64,000 bases of DNA from Pleurostoma richardsiae (GCA_030052745.1 JANBVO010000009.1:496001-560000); one strand, 5' to 3'. Numbered from the stretch's first letter, positions 11,132-23,290 are shown. Numbers and translations are program-made. Notes: generated from the sequence alone by a model not told the origin.

Positions 11132-12766
11132 CTACGTGAGCAGATTGACAATCTCCCGGACCGCTCCCTGGAGAAGCTCGGGGTTGTCCACCCTCAGCTC
11201 GCCGACGTCCGGGTCCTCCTCGCCGTCTGACTCACCGGCGGCGCTGTCAGACTCGTAGTCCACCAGGCCGCTCTTGTGCCGGTCAGTGCCCGCCTCCCGC
11301 TCCTCTGCCCGGTGCTGCTCGTCTGCCTCTTCCTCCGACTCGACGTCGCTGCTCTCGTCGCTACTGCTCGTGGTCTCCCCCTCGCTGCTGGTCATGTCGT
11401 CATCATCGACGTGAGCGGGTGCTGCTGCACGGGCCTCTTCCCCACCGCTGTTGACCTCGCCTTCCTCGGCGTCGTCGTTCGCCCGCGCCGCCTGCCTGCC
11501 TCTCCGCTGGTCGTTCCCTAGTGCAGCTCCTCGCCTCTTCAGCTGCGGTCCCTTTCCGTGCTGTCTTGGCGGCTCTTCGTGCGCTTTGCGCTTCTGCGCC
11601 GGCTGAGTCCGCCGTTCCGTCGATCCGAGCACATGGCCTGGCGGGAGTGTGCCGGCGCCGATGCTGGACGCCGGTGACGGCGGCAGGACGTAGACGGTCG
11701 GGAACTCGAGGACCGTCCTCCCCTTCAGAGCTGTGCCTAGCGTCTCCTCCGCATCGACGGGGACCAGCTCCTTGGGCTGGCCGGCCGGGGTAAGGGGTGC
11801 CAGGAGGAAGAACCGCGACCGCCGCTTCGTCTCGGCTTCCTCGTCAGCGGCCCAGGACGTCATGACTGGCGTGCGCTCCCGGGCCCAGGTCCCGGTGAAG
11901 GGGTTCTGCGCGGGATAGGCGGCCGGTAGCCAGGCTGCGGACTCGGGGTTCTGCATCGCACCGTAGGGGGAAGCGGTGACTTCGTCGCCGACCTCCTGTA
12001 TCAGCGGACCTCTCCGCCGCTTCTTCTTCGGCGGGCCGTCGTCGTCGTCGTCGTCATCGGCGGCATCCCGCTTCTCGAGGCCCTTCCTGTGCCAGCCGAG
12101 AGAGCTAACTACGGCCTGGTACAGCGGGACGGTCTCGAGCGCCTTGTGCCGGATCCGCGTGCAGGCGCCGCTCTCGTCGTGCACCATCCACTCGACGGCC
12201 CAGTTGACCTTGTTGGTGCGCCGGTTCCAGCTGGTGGTGTTCTCCTTCTGGCGGGCCATGCCCCGCGGCATCTCCACGACCCTGACGTCCATCAGCTCCA
12301 GCCGCTTCCTGATCTTCCTGTCCAGCCCGCTGCCCGCCGTGGCTCCCTCATCCGCCGCCTCCCCTCCCCTCTTCCACGGCGGACCCCTCCTCTTCTGCGA
12401 CGGCGGGACTCCCCGGCGCTCAGCCTCCCCGCCCTGCTGCTGCTGCTGCGGCCGCACCAGCAGCAGGCTCCGCAGCTCGCCCTCGCCGAAGATCCCCCTC
12501 TCCTCCACGACCTCCTTCTGCCGCCGCTCGCGCGCCCGCTCGATGGCGCTCAGGAAGTTGTAGTCGTGGTCGACGCCGGCGGGGGTGCGCAGGCGCGAGG
12601 CGGGCACGTAGGCGGTGGGGTCGCGCACGCCCGAGCACGAGGCCCAGGCCTTGTGCCGGCGCGCGCAGGCGAGGGAGCAGGTGCGCTGGGCGCAGCGCGG
12701 GCAGGTGTACTTGGGGCTGTTGAGGTGGCAGATCGAGCAGAGGCTGGTCAGGAGCGGGTCGGCCAT
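11132..12766 (-). CDS. BCD1: Box C/D snoRNP assembly factor Bcd1 (HIT zinc finger)
   Basis: Nuclear factor needed for box C/D snoRNA accumulation and early snoRNP assembly (human ZNHIT6). Single exon, 544 aa from the ATG at 12766. The HIT-type zinc finger is at the extreme N-terminus: Cys10, Cys13, Cys22, Cys25, Cys30, Cys34, His38 and Cys44. It is followed by SGVRDPTAYV, the diagnostic sequence after the finger in this family. A conserved middle region (about residues 140-350) follows, including RIRHKALETVPLYQAVVSSL. The C-terminus is long, acidic and Ser/Glu-rich with basic patches. An in-frame ATG 32 codons upstream exists. I prefer 12766 because it puts the finger at the N-terminus as in homologues. 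Confidence 0.93.
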   Translation of the reverse strand: MADPLLTSLCSICHLNSPKYTCPRCAQRTCSLACARRHKAWASCSGVRDPTAYVPASRLRTPAGVDHDYNFLSAIERARERRQKEVVEERGIFGEGELRSLLLVRPQQQQQGGEAERRGVPPSQKRRGPPWKRGGEAADEGATAGSGLDRKIRKRLELMDVRVVEMPRGMARQKENTTSWNRRTNKVNWAVEWMVHDESGACTRIRHKALETVPLYQAVVSSLGWHRKGLEKRDAADDDDDDDGPPKKKRRRGPLIQEVGDEVTASPYGAMQNPESAAWLPAAYPAQNPFTGTWARERTPVMTSWAADEEAETKRRSRFFLLAPLTPAGQPKELVPVDAEETLGTALKGRTVLEFPTVYVLPPSPASSIGAGTLPPGHVLGSTERRTQPAQKRKAHEEPPRQHGKGPQLKRRGAALGNDQRRGRQAARANDDAEEGEVNSGGEEARAAAPAHVDDDDMTSSEGETTSSSDESSDVESEEEADEQHRAEEREAGTDRHKSGLVDYESDSAAGESDGEEDPDVGELRVDNPELLQGAVREIVNLLT

Positions 12767-14004
12767 TGTGGAGCGTGTGTCCGCTGCTGTTTGCGGTGCC
12801 GTGCTTCTGGAGCTCTTGATCTTCACATCGGGTGCGTCCCGAAGCGGGTGGCTTCCAAGCAACTTGGAACGTTTGTCTCTTGTCGACTGTTTGGTTGGGG
12901 ATTGAAGTGTGAGAATGACGAAGTAAACAGGAAGAGAAGTCTAAAGCGGGAAAAAAAATTCTTATCGATAAGGACGAGAGCTCTCGAGCTTCAAGATCCC
13001 AGTTAAGCCAATAAGCGTCGAGGTCTACAACACCTCAGTCTCGCCAGCTTGCCCATAGACAGAAGAAGTACATTTCCTTTCTCCGCCTACCTTAGATATT
13101 AAATGTATTGCTAACCGGTGATGTTTGGAGGTGATCATATTGAAGGTCCTTTATCATTCGATATGGAATTTCTTAGATTGTCACTGCCGAGACGAGACGT
13201 TGATCGCCAACAAGCACGTCTACTGAGCTGGACTCACTGATGGACCGAACACATGGGCCATCTCCTGCATACACTCACCAGTGTTACAGCAATGTAAACC
13301 TACTCGACTTCAGACACAGCAAGCACAGGGAGCATGTAACTCGTTCCAGAAATGTCATTCCCACCTACCCAGCTACCTACATACTTGTGAATAGAAAGGC
13401 CAGAGAGCATCTCTGCTCAAGAGCACTTCACAACAACAGCGACCAATCTCCGAGCACACCAAGTCCCAAAGGCAAGGTTGAAGATAAATCGAATTATGCC
13501 TGGCCCAACGCATCTGTCTTCTACAAGAAGGCTAAAAAAGGTTGAAAAAATAGAAGAATGGATGTGATAATCCAGGGAATATGTAACTTAAGAGACAAGA
13601 AACTCGGATATACAAAACGACAACGCCGGATTCGAGTTTTTATTCAAGACAGAAAAACAAGGAAAACGCAGTAAAAGCAGCGGCATCTCGAGAGAAAGAC
13701 CCCAGAGACGGAAACACGAAAATAGACAGGAGAGGTATAGATAGAAGAAACAGAGAGCAAGCGCAGAGTGCATCGCCAGCTTTTCGCTCATCGCCTCGTC
13801 GCAGGAGCAGTCCACCTATCCATCTCTCCATCTTTCATCTATCCAGCAATCCTCCTCTGCATCATGCATCCCCCCGTGCCGTGCCGTACCTGTCGTGACT
13901 CTCTACCTCCTCCTCGAGGGAGAGTCCCACGCGCCGTCCCGCCGAGGCCGCCCCCACGACGAGTCCCAGGAGGCGACCCTCACCGGCTTGACGGCTACAG
14001 GGAT
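12767..14004. other. Intergenic: BCD1 promoter and DENN gene 3' region
   Basis: Both flanking genes are on the minus strand. The BCD1 side is AT-richer than the genes. Nearer the DENN stop the sequence is purine-rich on the plus strand (about 13640-13760). No supported gene. Confidence 0.5.
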
Positions 14005-17000
14005 TCACCTCGTCCCGCCCAGCGCGCTGATGCGCGCGCCCGACGGCCGGTGGATCAGGCTCTCGGCGTGCTTGCCCACCACGCCGCCGCCGACCATGTG
14101 CTGCTCGCCGACGGGGCCGGCCTGCGCGGGCATGTGCGCCTCCGCGTCGCTGCGCTCCGCCGCCTCGGCGTACTCGTCCTCGTCGTCCTCGACGATCTTG
14201 GTCGGGATGTCGTGCCCGATCATGTACTGCTGGCTCGACCGCTCCGGCGTCGTCGTCGTCGACGCGATGCTCATCGAGGTGCTGCTCCGGTTGGGGATCA
14301 GGTCCGGCGTCGGCGGGATGCTCGAGGCACGGCCGGAGGAGGGGCGCAGCAGGATGCTGGCGTCATCGCCGGCCTCGGAGGCTGCGGCTGAGTGCGTGCC
14401 GTCCTCGCTGGGGGCGGCGGTGGAGAGGTTGCTGCCCCGGCGAGAGGCGCGGCTTGAGAGGCGCTTGTTGGCGGCCTCGCTGTTGGCGATCTCGGCGTCC
14501 TGGGCCAGCTGCAGGCCCTCGACGGCGGCGGCACACTGCTCCGCGATGTTGCGGATGATGTGCGCGATCGCGTCGGTCTTGTCCTTCAGGTGACGGTCGG
14601 CAACGTCGATGAAGGACGACGCTGACATGCGCTTGCTGGCGCGGTTGCTGGCGGGGCTCTTGAGGAGGCCGTTGTCGACATCTGGGGAATCGTCAGTACA
14701 AGCAACATGGCCGCAAGTTGCCCAACGACAGGGCGATCCCTCATTGATGCCGGCGTGAGAAGATGAAAACATGAACTTACCCTCGGGGCTGCCCTCCTCC
14801 GCCTCCTGCTCGAGCTCGGCATTGAAGCCGGCCTCGATCTCCTCGAGCAGGTCGTCGGGCATGGTGAGCGACTTGATGAGGTGCTCGAGGTGGTGGCTCT
14901 GGCCGCCGACCAAGCTGCGCAGGTGCAGCACGACGCGGCGGGCCTCGTCGCGCTGGCGCAGGATGGTGACGTTGGTGTGCTGCAGCGCGGCGAGCTCCTT
15001 CTTGTTGCGCTTGCGCTCGCGCTCCAGCTCCTCGGCGATCTCCTGCTGCAGGACGAGCGCCTCCAGCGCGTCGTCGCGCTGCTTCTCCGTGCCGGCCAGG
15101 CGGACCGACATCCGGGCGGCATCGTCCTTCTGCTGGTCGATGAGACCGGCCAGGCGGCGGTTCTCCCGCTTGTGGTTCTCGATCTTGACCTTGAGGTCCT
15201 GCGTCTCCTTGGTGAGCTGCTCGGCAAAGGCCTGGAACTTGAGGAACTATTTGGTGAAACGCATTAGCAAACACCCAGACACACGGACTTGAAACGCAGC
15301 CGGGATGAGGCTGCTAAATTTAGTACAAACCTGCTGCTTCCAGCTCTCGAGCTCCTCAACAAGGTAGTTGTTCCGCTTGGTGACCTTGCTGAGCTCGGTG
15401 TCCATGCGGCCCTTGAGGTTGATGAAGTCCTGCCACGCCTCGAGGGCGTCGCGTGAGTACTGGTTGCGCTCGCGGACGATCTCGTTCAGGTGCCTCATGG
15501 AGACCTTAGTCATCAGCGGCTTCTTCACGGAGCCACCGAAGACCGCCTTCAACCCCGTGTTGCGACCCTAGTTGTGAAACACTGATCAGCATCCTGCCGG
15601 AAATATTGACAGGGGGGTTGATATGCTCCCCGCGTCGGGATAGGCGCCGGATTCGAACTTACCATCTTCTCACAGACATGGTCCATCACCGCCATGACGG
15701 AGTCCTGGTTCCACCACTCTGGATCCTGGATCGACTCAACCTCGCCCCGCATGACGATGATCTGGCCGGCGGGGACCAGCTTGCCGCCGCCATAGGCGGA
15801 GCGAAGGTGCTGGGGGACGCCGGAAGGTGTGACATCGCCGTTCAGAGCCTGAGTAAGCCTGGTGACGAACTTGTTCCGCTGGCCAGGATTGAGGGCCGTG
15901 GGCGGGCTCGAAGTGAGCACGAAGTTGCGGTCCAGGTCCACAACCAGGGCATCAGTAGGCGCAGTGAAGAGAGACCGGCACTCGGCGGTAATACCGAGAA
16001 TGTACGGGCCAGGCTCCTGAACCAGCTCCTTTGCGTGCCGGGCGTGGACGACCGGGACGTAAAGTCCGCTCCATTCGTAAACACGGACGCAGTATCTCAC
16101 AGTCTCCGCGGCCATGGTGAGCATGGCGGGATAGTGGCTGACGAAGATAATGCGGCGGGTCGGGGAGATTGCCGCCTCGACCACCCCAACGATGTTGGGA
16201 ATGGAGAGACAGCAGAAGAGGGGCCACATGGCGAAGTTCTGGAAACCCGTTGGGGACGAGGGGAACTGGTAGCAGAGTGCGTAGTCCTTCATGTCGATCC
16301 GGACAAGATCGTTGAGGCGCGGAGCTGGGAAGCTCAGGATGCGGGAGACCTCCTCGGCGTGGAAGAGGTTAGTGGCCTTGTTCCAGTGGATCCACATGCC
16401 GCGGAGGTAGTCGCCCAGGAGGTTGTAGAGGGGATACCGAGACAGGAACGACAGGCAGTAAGGAATCCAGTAGGTCTCGTCTGGGTTGTCGTAGTAGTCC
16501 GTCTCCGTCCTCTTCCGCAGGTCCCGGATCGTCTCGGCCCTCTTCTCGTCGGCCCTCGACCACACCCTCAGGCAGATGCCGTATAGAGTGTGGGACGAGT
16601 CCTGCTGCAGCACAAAAGCGTGGTGAACGCAGTGAGGCTGGCTGCGTCCGGTGCAGATCTCAACATCGTGGGGAAAGCATGCCTGTGTTATCATGTAAGT
16701 CAGAAAACGGCCATTGAACCTGAACGGGGGGCAATTGGCCCAGAATACAAGGTAATACACACCCTCATGGCAGCATGGAGGGCCCGAGCGATCTCGTTGT
16801 CCTGCTCGAGCCTAGGGCTGCTGCCCAGAATCTCCGGCAGCCAGAACTGGCCCACGGCACCCTTCATGTGTCCAATCTTGCCCTGGGCCGGCGGCGGCGC
16901 CTTCACCCACTGGGAGGGCTCGCGGCCGACACCGCACACCATGTAGGCATGGGTGAGGGTCTTTGGCGTCCGCGCCTGGGGCTTGACATTGAGGGTGGAG

Positions 17001-17146
17001 GGGATGGGCTGGGTGATGCGCGAGTGCAGCGACGAGGTCCGGCTGGGGATGATCAGGTTGGTGTCGCCCTGGTCGCGGGTGCTGGGCCGGTCGCTAGTGC
17101 GCGGCCGGTTGGTGAAGGAGGGATGCGTGCTTAGTGACGGTGCCAT
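14005..17146 (-). CDS. DENN (AEX-3) domain protein with C-terminal coiled coil
   Basis: DENN proteins are typically guanine-nucleotide exchange factors for Rab GTPases in membrane traffic; the Rab partner cannot be told here. Five exons: 16763-17146, 15663-16682, 15331-15567, 14781-15246 and 14005-14681, all with matched phases; product 927 aa. An upstream DENN part (residues about 60-130, including THAYMVCGVGREP) is followed by the core DENN region (about 170-400; PLYNLLGDYLRGMWIHWNK, FSSPTGFQ-like segment, SIPNIVGVVEAAIS, IIFVSHYPAMLTMAAETVRY). A charged coiled coil runs over about residues 490-700. The tail is Ser/Arg-rich and acidic. Introns are 80, 95, 84 and 99 bp. The last intron (14682-14780) is a multiple of three without a stop, so a retained form would add 33 residues. 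The leader upstream of 17146 is very C/T-rich on the coding strand. Confidence 0.9.
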
Positions 17147-17821
17147 TGTGTCGGCGGTTCTGTGTCGATTGAGTTTCTTTGTTCTCGTCCCGCTCTAGCT
17201 CTTCTCCGAGGCGTGTACGGGCCGCTAGTCGTCTGTTTCAACGGCGGCGGTGCCAATTGGACGGTATCAGTCAAGATACGTCTCGTAAGCAAGCAACAGC
17301 TTGGAGGACCGTCGATATCTCTGTCGAAGTCAGGTGTGAATGAGGAGCTATTCGAGCTGGGCCGCAGGTTCAAATGTCCTGTCGAGGTCGCCGAATAGCG
17401 GATTTATCAGCAGAATTGGAAAGTACAGTCAAATCAACCAGCTGTCCCGGCTGTTTTTGTTGGGAAGTAAAGAAGGAAAAGCAGCCTGGCGAGACGCGTC
17501 GATGTCGAGCGAGCAGGTCAGTCGGTCGGTCAGTCTGCTGTGGTGGCGGAGAAGGCAACACAGGCTTGCTGCTCTCTTGCTCTCCTCTGTCTCTGACTCG
17601 ATCTCTCCAAACTCGCTGGCAAGGCAGGCGGGGTGGGCGAGGTGCAGGAGAAGAGAAAAGGCGAGGGAGGGCCGGTTGAGGGTGTGAGGGAGAGAACAAG
17701 AAGAAATGAGGTGGAGCGAGGAAGAAGGGGGGCGGCGAATCGACAAAAAGACCGGGGGGGATGCTGGTGAGCAAAAGAGTGGACGGACGGGAGCACCGAG
17801 CACAACCACAGCAGCTGGCTT

Positions 17822-17842
17822 GCACAGCACAGCACAGCACAA
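17822..17842. repeat. GCACA tandem repeat
   Basis: Four consecutive five-base GCACA-type units inside the purine-rich upstream region of the DENN gene. Confidence 0.75.
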
Positions 17843-18057
17843 CAGACAGGGCAGCACGGCACAAGGTCAGCGCAGGCAAGCGGAGCAAGCAAGCACTAGG
17901 AAGTTAGCAGGAGGAAGAAGCACAGACGGATCGAGGCGTCGCAAGCAGGACGCTGGGGTGCCGTGTGTCCTCGTGCTGCTAGCTGCGGCGCTGTGTGGAC
18001 TGTGGCCGCCGGTGGGTGGGAAGAGCGGACAGGAGGGAAAAGGAGCTGCGGCCTGCA

Positions 18058-18087
18058 GACCAGAGACCAGAGACCAGAGACCAGAGA
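18058..18087. repeat. Seven-base GACCAGA tandem repeat
   Basis: Four consecutive GACCAGA units, then a partial unit, in non-coding sequence upstream of the DENN gene. Confidence 0.85.
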
Positions 18088-21000
18088 GCTGACGGCGGCG
18101 GAAATAAGTTAAAGGGAGCAGAGGAGGGGACCGGCTGCTGCAGCCAAGCTGCAGCTAAGGGGGATGAACCGACAGGGGGTGCGCAGGGTTGCATGCGATG
18201 CTGCGTCCAGCAGATGTAGCCTCGCTATCACAATGGCTGCTCAAGTTACCTTGTGGCCCAATTGAGGTGGTGGTCGATACCCTGATATGCATATATTGCT
18301 TCTTGTACCGGTTACCTCTGCTCTCCCACGTCTGTAATAATGGAATGGGCAGATTCCCCCTACTGGCAGTTAATGTGCGCAGAAGTACCCTGTACACATA
18401 TAGAGGCTCTGTGCGCACGTCTTCCCGGGTTAAGCCTCGCTCGATGGTGCCCCTGGGGCCCTGGCTGTCTCTCCCCCGGAACACGCTGTGCTGCATCGGG
18501 CGTCGGCCCCCCCTTCTTCGCGTTAGCTTCAGGAACATCCTGCCCTCATCCAATCTTGGCCCGGCTCCACCGCACTCCCAAACACCTCGACCGGGCCAAT
18601 CGACCGGCTGCCAGCGAGATTTGCATTGAGGCCTGCGGAAAAGCCTCTCTGCGCTGGAGATAATGATGGCCAGAGGAGACGAGGCTGAGAGCTGCGATCT
18701 ACGGAGTCCCGAATATGCGAATATGCGGATCGAGAGAGACAGACAGACCGACCGACCGAGTCTGGCCAGCTGAAGTCATCCTTCTGCTTGCGGCAAATAC
18801 TACTTACTCCTCATCAGATAAACCCGCCGTCGACCGGCGATGGCCAAGTGACGGACGGAGGACTCGGTGATCGCCCGCCAGCTAGGAAAGGGGTCCCACC
18901 GCCGATAGGGATCCCTTGCATCTTCACTCGCATCCTCCAGCGCGTTGTCTCACAATAGTGCAGGCGCGCCGTCACATCTTGATTGACTCGTCCTACGATC
19001 TCCGACATCACCGCTGCTTCTGACCTCTGCTTCTTCTTTTTCGCGTCTTGGGGGACCGACTTCAACTAAATCTTCGTTATCACGCAGCTTCGGGACCTGG
19101 CCCGTTGAAGCGGGCCACACCATGCCATATCACCATCCGGGCGGGGCTTATTCGGTCTCTAATGGCCGGTTACACAATGATAGGGGATTAGGGATTCAGG
19201 ATTAGGAGAAGTCTCGGAAATGGCTTTGAGCAAGGGTGCCATTGTGCGATTGAAGCCTTTCGGCAAGATACCCGTTCCTGTCCCCATCTTCACTATCCCA
19301 CGTTCTCTTGAAACCTTCAATCACTTTGAGTTTTTGGTGGAACTCGACGGCGTCTTCACATTCGATAAGGATTCATTTCCATGTGTCCCACAGACAGATG
19401 CAGAAAGAGGGGGAAACGCCCGCAAACGGAGCTCGCAAACGGATTTGCGGAACAAAACATCGCAGCGAGATGGGATGCACAACGCTCAAGCCTCCGGCTG
19501 CATGCACGCTTTGACCCGCCGCCACGGTCTGCACAAGGAGACTAAAACCCACCCTCGTGTGCACCCAGGGCACCCTGTGAGGGGAAAGCAAATTCGCGAG
19601 CACCGACGGCTGTGTAAACGAACAGAACGCGGCTTTGCTTTTCCTGCGCTTCCATTTCTCGATTCTAACCACATCAGATAGATGACGGGTGAGCTTCGGA
19701 GGATTTAGGGACGGTCATGCCGCACCCGGCGGCACTGTCATGTTGACTGTCTCTTCTGTTGAATACTCTGTGTCTCAGTGCTCTCTCCGCCCGATAGATA
19801 TCGCAATCCTGTATAGTAGTGAATGTCTGCTCCATAGCCGGTGCTACAGCCCCGCGTTCACGACATACATCATCGTACAGGCGCCCTGGCCCGACCAAAC
19901 AAGTGGCCTGCACGGCTACTGTAGACGTGTCAAGCAAGCACAAGGCACAAACAATGACACCGGCGCAGCAGAAACCCACAACCGTACGTACCCCTCTCAG
20001 CGGGGGACGGATAGTGAATTGCAGCAGACCGCAGGCGGAATGTAAAGGGAGAAACCTTATTTCCAGTGCTACATCGCCTACATTCAAAAGATCCGGGAGG
20101 AGGGCTATCTGCAGCGGGCAGGCAACGGCGCGGGGTTTTGCACCACTAAGACCAGAATGAGGACCGCCGGATTCTGCACGGTGGCTGAGAGATCTGCCGG
20201 TTTCAACGTCGGGCGAGAATGCCAGGACAGGGCATCTCCTCAGAGCAGGCTCTGCATCCTGCATCGGGTTGTCTCGACTCTCGTCCCCGGACAAAAAAGG
20301 CATCGACCGGGCGTTGTAGTGGTGATTGCAACGTCCGGCGTCACAGTCCAATGGGCAGCCTCACCTCGCAAAGAGTGTTGATGAAATGGAGGGGGGAAGG
20401 GCGCCGTCACACCTGCGGCCGCGCCGCAGCTGCAACGGGAGGAGGCAATAGTATGCCCGCTATTAAAACGCAGTGCCGGGTTCGGGCCTGTTGCTTCCCA
20501 ATCCTTGCTGAGGCCGAGCAGCTTCGGCATTTCCTGCTTTCTCAGCTTTTGCAATGAGCCCGCAGGATGTCGAGATCGTGAAGCAGTCAAGGAGCACTTG
20601 AGAGCTGCCGCTAAGGACACCACCACGGACATCAATGGGGTAGATTATGGCCTGTCGGTCTCGTGGCACGAGATATCCCACCACCTGAAATCTCGCCATG
20701 GCAGGGGCCTGAGCCATTAATCCACCTGTCTCTGCAGTGTACGGTGTGCTGGTAGTGATTCCAGGCCGCGGGCCTCGTATGTCTCAGATACTAGGCTGGC
20801 CGGGCAGAAGCTCACAGCTATAGAACCGAGCGCGACCAGCGCCCAGGCCATCGCGAAGAGGCGATCCAAGGGGAGACTCCTCCTCGCGGACCCTTGGAAA
20901 GTAACTTCGCTTATGGCCGGTGGAGTGAAAGCCTAGTTACCCCTGGCTAGTCCCCTTTGAGTAACCCGGACCCCGTAAATGGCTCGGCACGGGCAATCGG

Positions 21001-21484
21001 CATCGGGCCGCCTTTGAGTTTGGGCTTCGGCTCCGGACTCCGGTCTTGGGCATGAAGACGCTCCGGTCCATCCTCTGTCTTCCTCTATAGATGAGTAATC
21101 ACTTGATATTCTGTCAGCTTCCAGGCTACGTGTGGCAGATGTGCTATGGTTCGAGTTTAGGGAGCCTGGCGATATCGTCATGGCCCCTCACTCTCTTCTT
21201 CTGTCCTTCTCAGCAAACTGTCAATGTCTGCAGACGGCATCGAACCTCCTCACACGACGATAGTGGTCTCCATTTAACCGCCCTCATGATTTAGGCATAT
21301 TCTGAACCAGCTCTAGGCCGACCGGGTGTTGCAAACGGCGCCTAGACTTGGCAGATTACGATACGCTACTCAACGTAGAACAAGTAGTTGAAATATATCG
21401 AGATGGTTATCTTACCAAGCATATGTACCATTCTAAAGCCCTATGTACTCCGAGCGTGACAATATCAATACAAAAGCTCTCCTT

Positions 21485-23290
21485 TTAAATGACAATGCCC
21501 CTCTTCGTCCACCCATTCTTCCCCTTCCAAGCCAGCACAAGCAGCACGCAAGCCAGCCACACGCTCGCTGACATGGCCCAGAAGGCCGGGGCGTAGCACC
21601 GCGTGCCGTAGCAGAGGATATCCTCGCCGGGCTCCCCTCCTCCGCCAGCAGGGGACTTCTCCGCCCCGGCCTGGTACACAGCCGAGTAGACAAACCCCCA
21701 CAGCGCGGCCCCCAGCGCCGGGAACATGGCGATGATGCCCCAGTTCGTCGCGAAGTTCTCCACGCCCCAGATCACGGTGACGATGATGGGCGTCAGGCTG
21801 AAGGTGGCGCCGTACCCAGCGCCCACCAGCCCGGACACGACCCAGAACCGCTCGCCGTGGTTCTGTATGGCGCCCGACGCGAGCGTCACCATGCCCGCGG
21901 AGGAGAGCAGCCCGAAGAAGATCATGAAGACCACGCGCGACACGGAGAACTGCCTGCGCATGCGCTGCAGGAGGTGCGAGGAGGAGCGCGGCGGCGCGGG
22001 GACCTGCACGTGCTGCGTCCTGGGGCTGGGCGCGAGGAGGTCGGTCAGGGCGCCGACGAGGATCCTGGCCACGGTGCTGGTGACGCAGACGATGGAGACG
22101 TGCGTCGCTGCCGAGGTGGGAGACCCGGCCGAGACGGTGTCTGAGGCAGGCGGGTATAGGGTCTTGATCACAGACCCGAGGTTGTTGAGGAAGGTCTCGC
22201 CGGGGCCGATCATGAAGAAGAAGCCGAGGGCGAAGAGCCACATCGTCGGGTCGGAGAGGTACCGCCGCGTTTCCGCGTTGAGCACCCAGTCCTTCTTCAG
22301 TCGTGCCTCCTCATCATCTGTGTCCTTCCCTGCGGCATCCCCGACGCCAGCCAGACCTTCCTCGTCTAGCGGATCAGACGTGATCTCTTCAATAGAGCCG
22401 TAGCCACCCGATCCTTGCGTCGTCCGACCGCCGGGACTCAGCAGAGCACTGCTGCCCAGAATGCCGCTCCTCTCCAGCTCCTCAACCGCCTCGTCGATGA
22501 GGTCCTTCTCGTCCACGACACGCAGTGTAAATGTGCCCAGCAGCCCCGCCACAGTCAGCAGCACGGCAAGGAAGACGAAGAAGCGGAAAGGGTCGACATC
22601 GCCCTTGCCCCCATCAGGAAGCCGCTCGTACAGGATCCGGCTGGCCACCTGGCTGAGCCACAGCCCGCTGAGGCCGCACGCGGTGATGGGCGCTGCCAGC
22701 GCGAGCCCGCGGTACCGGCCCTTGCCGAAGTTCTTGGCGCATGTCGCTACGGTCCCCAGGTACATACCAGAGGTTCCGACGCCGATGGAGATGAACGCCA
22801 GCACCATCAGCGCGTAGGCGGCGTCACCGGGCCCCGACCCGCCCGACCCTGCTGCATGCTCCAACGACGTCGCGGCGTGCCTGTAGAGACCCGCCGCGAG
22901 GCTGTATCCGGTGCCGAAGAAGATAGCGGACAGCAGCGAGAGGGGGGTGGGCCCGACGCGGTCGCACACGTAGCCGAGGAACGGCACGGGCAGGTACAGA
23001 GCGAATGATGCGGCGATGGCGACACCGTTGACTTGGTACTGTGTGTAGCGGAGGCGCGACTGGAAGACGGGGCCGTAGAGGGAAAATGTCGCGACGGAGT
23101 TGGAGCACAACGCGAGCACGACCGAGGCGATGAAGGCGACGGCGCGGGCGGCGCGGGCCGCTTGGCGACGAGATGGGGTCGGCGAGCTGCCGGAGGAGGT
23201 GGACGACGCAGGGCCGAGGGTCGAAGTCGAAGGGGAGGATCGCAGCAGTGGAGTTGCAGAGGAGCTTTCGGGCTCTGCACCGCCGGCCAT
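21485..23290 (-). CDS. MCH1: Major facilitator transporter, Mch1 type
   Basis: Member of the monocarboxylate-transporter-like Mch1 group of the major facilitator superfamily. Yeast Mch1 sits in the vacuolar membrane and its substrate is unknown. Single exon, 601 aa from the ATG at 23290. About twelve hydrophobic segments are arranged as six plus six. The central loop is acidic (about residues 250-340, with DSDEE-like clusters around KDTDDEEARLKKDWVLN). Family landmarks include the first helix region ending LYGPVF and the Mch1-like FFFMIGPGETFLNNLGSVI at the start of the second half. The N-terminus is Ser/Pro-rich. An in-frame ATG 36 codons upstream (23398) is an alternative start. I chose 23290 because the extra residues show no conservation pattern. 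Confidence 0.85.
   Translation of the reverse strand: MAGGAEPESSSATPLLRSSPSTSTLGPASSTSSGSSPTPSRRQAARAARAVAFIASVVLALCSNSVATFSLYGPVFQSRLRYTQYQVNGVAIAASFALYLPVPFLGYVCDRVGPTPLSLLSAIFFGTGYSLAAGLYRHAATSLEHAAGSGGSGPGDAAYALMVLAFISIGVGTSGMYLGTVATCAKNFGKGRYRGLALAAPITACGLSGLWLSQVASRILYERLPDGGKGDVDPFRFFVFLAVLLTVAGLLGTFTLRVVDEKDLIDEAVEELERSGILGSSALLSPGGRTTQGSGGYGSIEEITSDPLDEEGLAGVGDAAGKDTDDEEARLKKDWVLNAETRRYLSDPTMWLFALGFFFMIGPGETFLNNLGSVIKTLYPPASDTVSAGSPTSAATHVSIVCVTSTVARILVGALTDLLAPSPRTQHVQVPAPPRSSSHLLQRMRRQFSVSRVVFMIFFGLLSSAGMVTLASGAIQNHGERFWVVSGLVGAGYGATFSLTPIIVTVIWGVENFATNWGIIAMFPALGAALWGFVYSAVYQAGAEKSPAGGGGEPGEDILCYGTRCYAPAFWAMSASVWLACVLLVLAWKGKNGWTKRGIVI

Larger units (their letters stand above)
17147..21484. 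other. Long intergenic region between DENN gene and MCH1-like gene
   Basis: About 4.3 kb with no convincing gene. The first 950 bp are purine-rich on the plus strand (leader and promoter of the DENN gene) and carry short tandem repeats at 17822-17842 and 18058-18087. Beyond that, short ORFs overlap on both strands; the longest plus-strand one starts at 19220 (153 codons) and has no recognisable domain. Confidence 0.45.

Noticed and set aside
17370-17892. Overlapping minus-strand ORFs upstream of the DENN gene
   Set aside because: They are long only because the coding strand is C/T-rich, which avoids stop codons; composition is Ser/Pro/Leu repeats with no motif.
19220-19681. 153-codon plus-strand ORF in the gap between the DENN and MCH1-like genes
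   Set aside because: Arg/His/Lys-rich second half, no domain, opposite-strand ORFs overlap it.
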